Shown here one piece after another: positions 5,548 to 6,421 of a stretch of 6,421 nt of DNA. Source of the stretch: a bacterium HR39 (lineage in GTDB: Bacteria; Pseudomonadota; Alphaproteobacteria; Geminicoccales; Geminicoccaceae); contig BEIP01000085.1 of the NCBI GenBank assembly GCA_002898955.1, positions 1-6,421 of the forward strand, written 5' to 3'. Made by a program: the position numbers and the translations under genes. Positions within the stretch are counted from its first letter, which is position 1, and each line of letters starts with the position of its first letter. Below the pieces are notes generated by a model. That model did not search any database. It was not told the DNA's origin and saw nothing but the letters and a program-made list of their open reading frames with translations.

Positions 5548-6421
5548 TCATTCGGCCGCCTGCGGCATGCGCACGCTGCGGATCGCCCGCCAGACCCTCT
5601 CCGGAGTGGCCGGCATCTCGATGCGCACGCCGATGGCATCCCAGATGGCGTTCATCAGCGCCGCCGGCGCGCCGATGGCGCCCGCCTCGCCGGCACCCTT
5701 CGCCCCCAGCGTGTTCGAGGGCGTGGGCGAGCCCGGCGCGAACTCGACGGTGAAGCTCGGCACGTCGTCCGCCCGCGGCAGGGCGTAGTCCATGAAGGAC
5801 CCGGTGAGCAGCTGACCGGAGTCGCGGTCGTAGACGGCGTGCTCCAGCATCGCCTGGCCGATGCCCTGTACCAGACCGCCGTGCACCTGCCCCTCGACGA
5901 TGAGCGGATTGATCACCCGGCCGAAGTCGTCCACCGCCACCCACTTGTCGATGGTGACCTTCCCGGTGTCGGGATCCACCTCGACCTCGCAGACGTAGGT
6001 GCCCGAGGGGAAGGTGAAGTTGGGCGGATCGAAGAAGGCCGAGGCCTCGAGACCGGGCTCCAGGTCCTCCGGATAGTCGGCCGGCACGTAGGCGGCGAAG
6101 GCGATCTCCTGGATCGTCTTCTGCCGGTCGGTGCCCTTCACCCGGAACACGCCAGCATGGAACTCGATGTCGGCCTCGGAGGCCTCCAGCAGGTGGGCGG
6201 CGATCTTCTTCCCCTTCTCGATGATCTTGTTGCAGGCGCGCAGGATCGCCTCGCCGCCCACCGCCTGCGAGCGCGAGCCGTAGGTGCCGAGCCCCACCGG
6301 CGTCTGGGCGGTGTCGCCGTGGATGACCTCCACGTCCTCGAAGGGCACGCCGAGCGCCTCGGCCACGAGCTGGCTGAAGGTGGTCTCGTGCCCCTGGCCG
6401 TGGGTGTGGGTGCCGGTGAAG
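5548..6421 (-). CDS. coxL: Aerobic CO dehydrogenase-family large subunit, C-terminal part (CoxL-like; N-terminus outside window)
   Basis: The last 290 residues of the molybdopterin-binding large subunit of a xanthine oxidase-family hydroxylase; the frame stays open to the right edge. Visible CoxL-type landmarks in order are [24 protein letters not shown] at the edge, [90 protein letters not shown] and [11 protein letters not shown]. The glutamate of GAGEAG (codon 5686-5688) is the conserved base near the Mo centre in this family. The diagnostic active-site loop (AYxCSFR in form I, AYRGAGR in form II) lies outside the window, so the form cannot be read directly. It is followed by coxM after 13 nt on the same strand. 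Confidence 0.9.
   Translation of the reverse strand, partial: FTGTHTHGQGHETTFSQLVAEALGVPFEDVEVIHGDTAQTPVGLGTYGSRSQAVGGEAILRACNKIIEKGKKIAAHLLEASEADIEFHAGVFRVKGTDRQKTIQEIAFAAYVPADYPEDLEPGLEASAFFDPPNFTFPSGTYVCEVEVDPDTGKVTIDKWVAVDDFGRVINPLIVEGQVHGGLVQGIGQAMLEHAVYDRDSGQLLTGSFMDYALPRADDVPSFTVEFAPGSPTPSNTLGAKGAGEAGAIGAPAALMNAIWDAIGVRIEMPATPERVWRAIRSVRMPQAAE

Noticed and set aside
4521..5753. A 410-codon plus-strand open frame opposite coxM
   Set aside because: It is the antisense shadow of coxM and coxL. The minus-strand product carries the FAD-binding signatures.

Overview
The window is GC-rich DNA with strongly G/C-ended codons. It looks like a chromosomal segment of a high-GC proteobacterium, probably an alphaproteobacterium. 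That assignment is inferred from the style of the PrpE-type acyl-CoA synthetase and the CoxL/CoxM-type proteins; no rRNA or other taxonomic marker is present.

Left part (1-3180), plus strand: the last 17 codons of an unidentified gene are followed by a Nudix hydrolase (66-587), an OsmC-family protein (584-1081, ATGA overlap with the Nudix gene) and prpE, a propionate--CoA ligase (1183-3096). Spacing and overlaps suggest one transcription unit. A very stable hairpin (1095-1135) lies in the osmC-prpE gap, and an intrinsic terminator (3150-3180) ends the unit.

Middle (3181-4736): about 1.55 kb without a convincing gene, but rich in DNA/RNA structure. It holds a 10-bp-period tandem repeat (3355-3414), short perfect inverted repeats, a roughly 130-nt imperfect hairpin (3541-3670), a possible 11-codon ORF with a ribosome-binding site (3738-3773), and a direct duplication of about 132 bp at exactly 201-bp spacing (4132-4263 and 4333-4464). 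The hairpin inside the duplicated unit is retained in both copies despite divergence. This region is the least explained part of the window.

Right part (4737-6421), minus strand: the 3' end of a molybdenum hydroxylase operon of the aerobic CO dehydrogenase family, with the C-terminal part of coxL (running off the right edge) followed 13 nt later by complete coxM (FAD subunit). The L-then-M order fits the form II (coxSLM) arrangement rather than form I (coxMSL). A GC-rich hairpin (4692-4713) sits just beyond coxM. The two transcription units converge on the structured intergenic region.

No clear new biological system is visible. The coding genes are recognisable housekeeping or metabolic families, and the unusual signal is confined to the intergenic repeats and hairpins.
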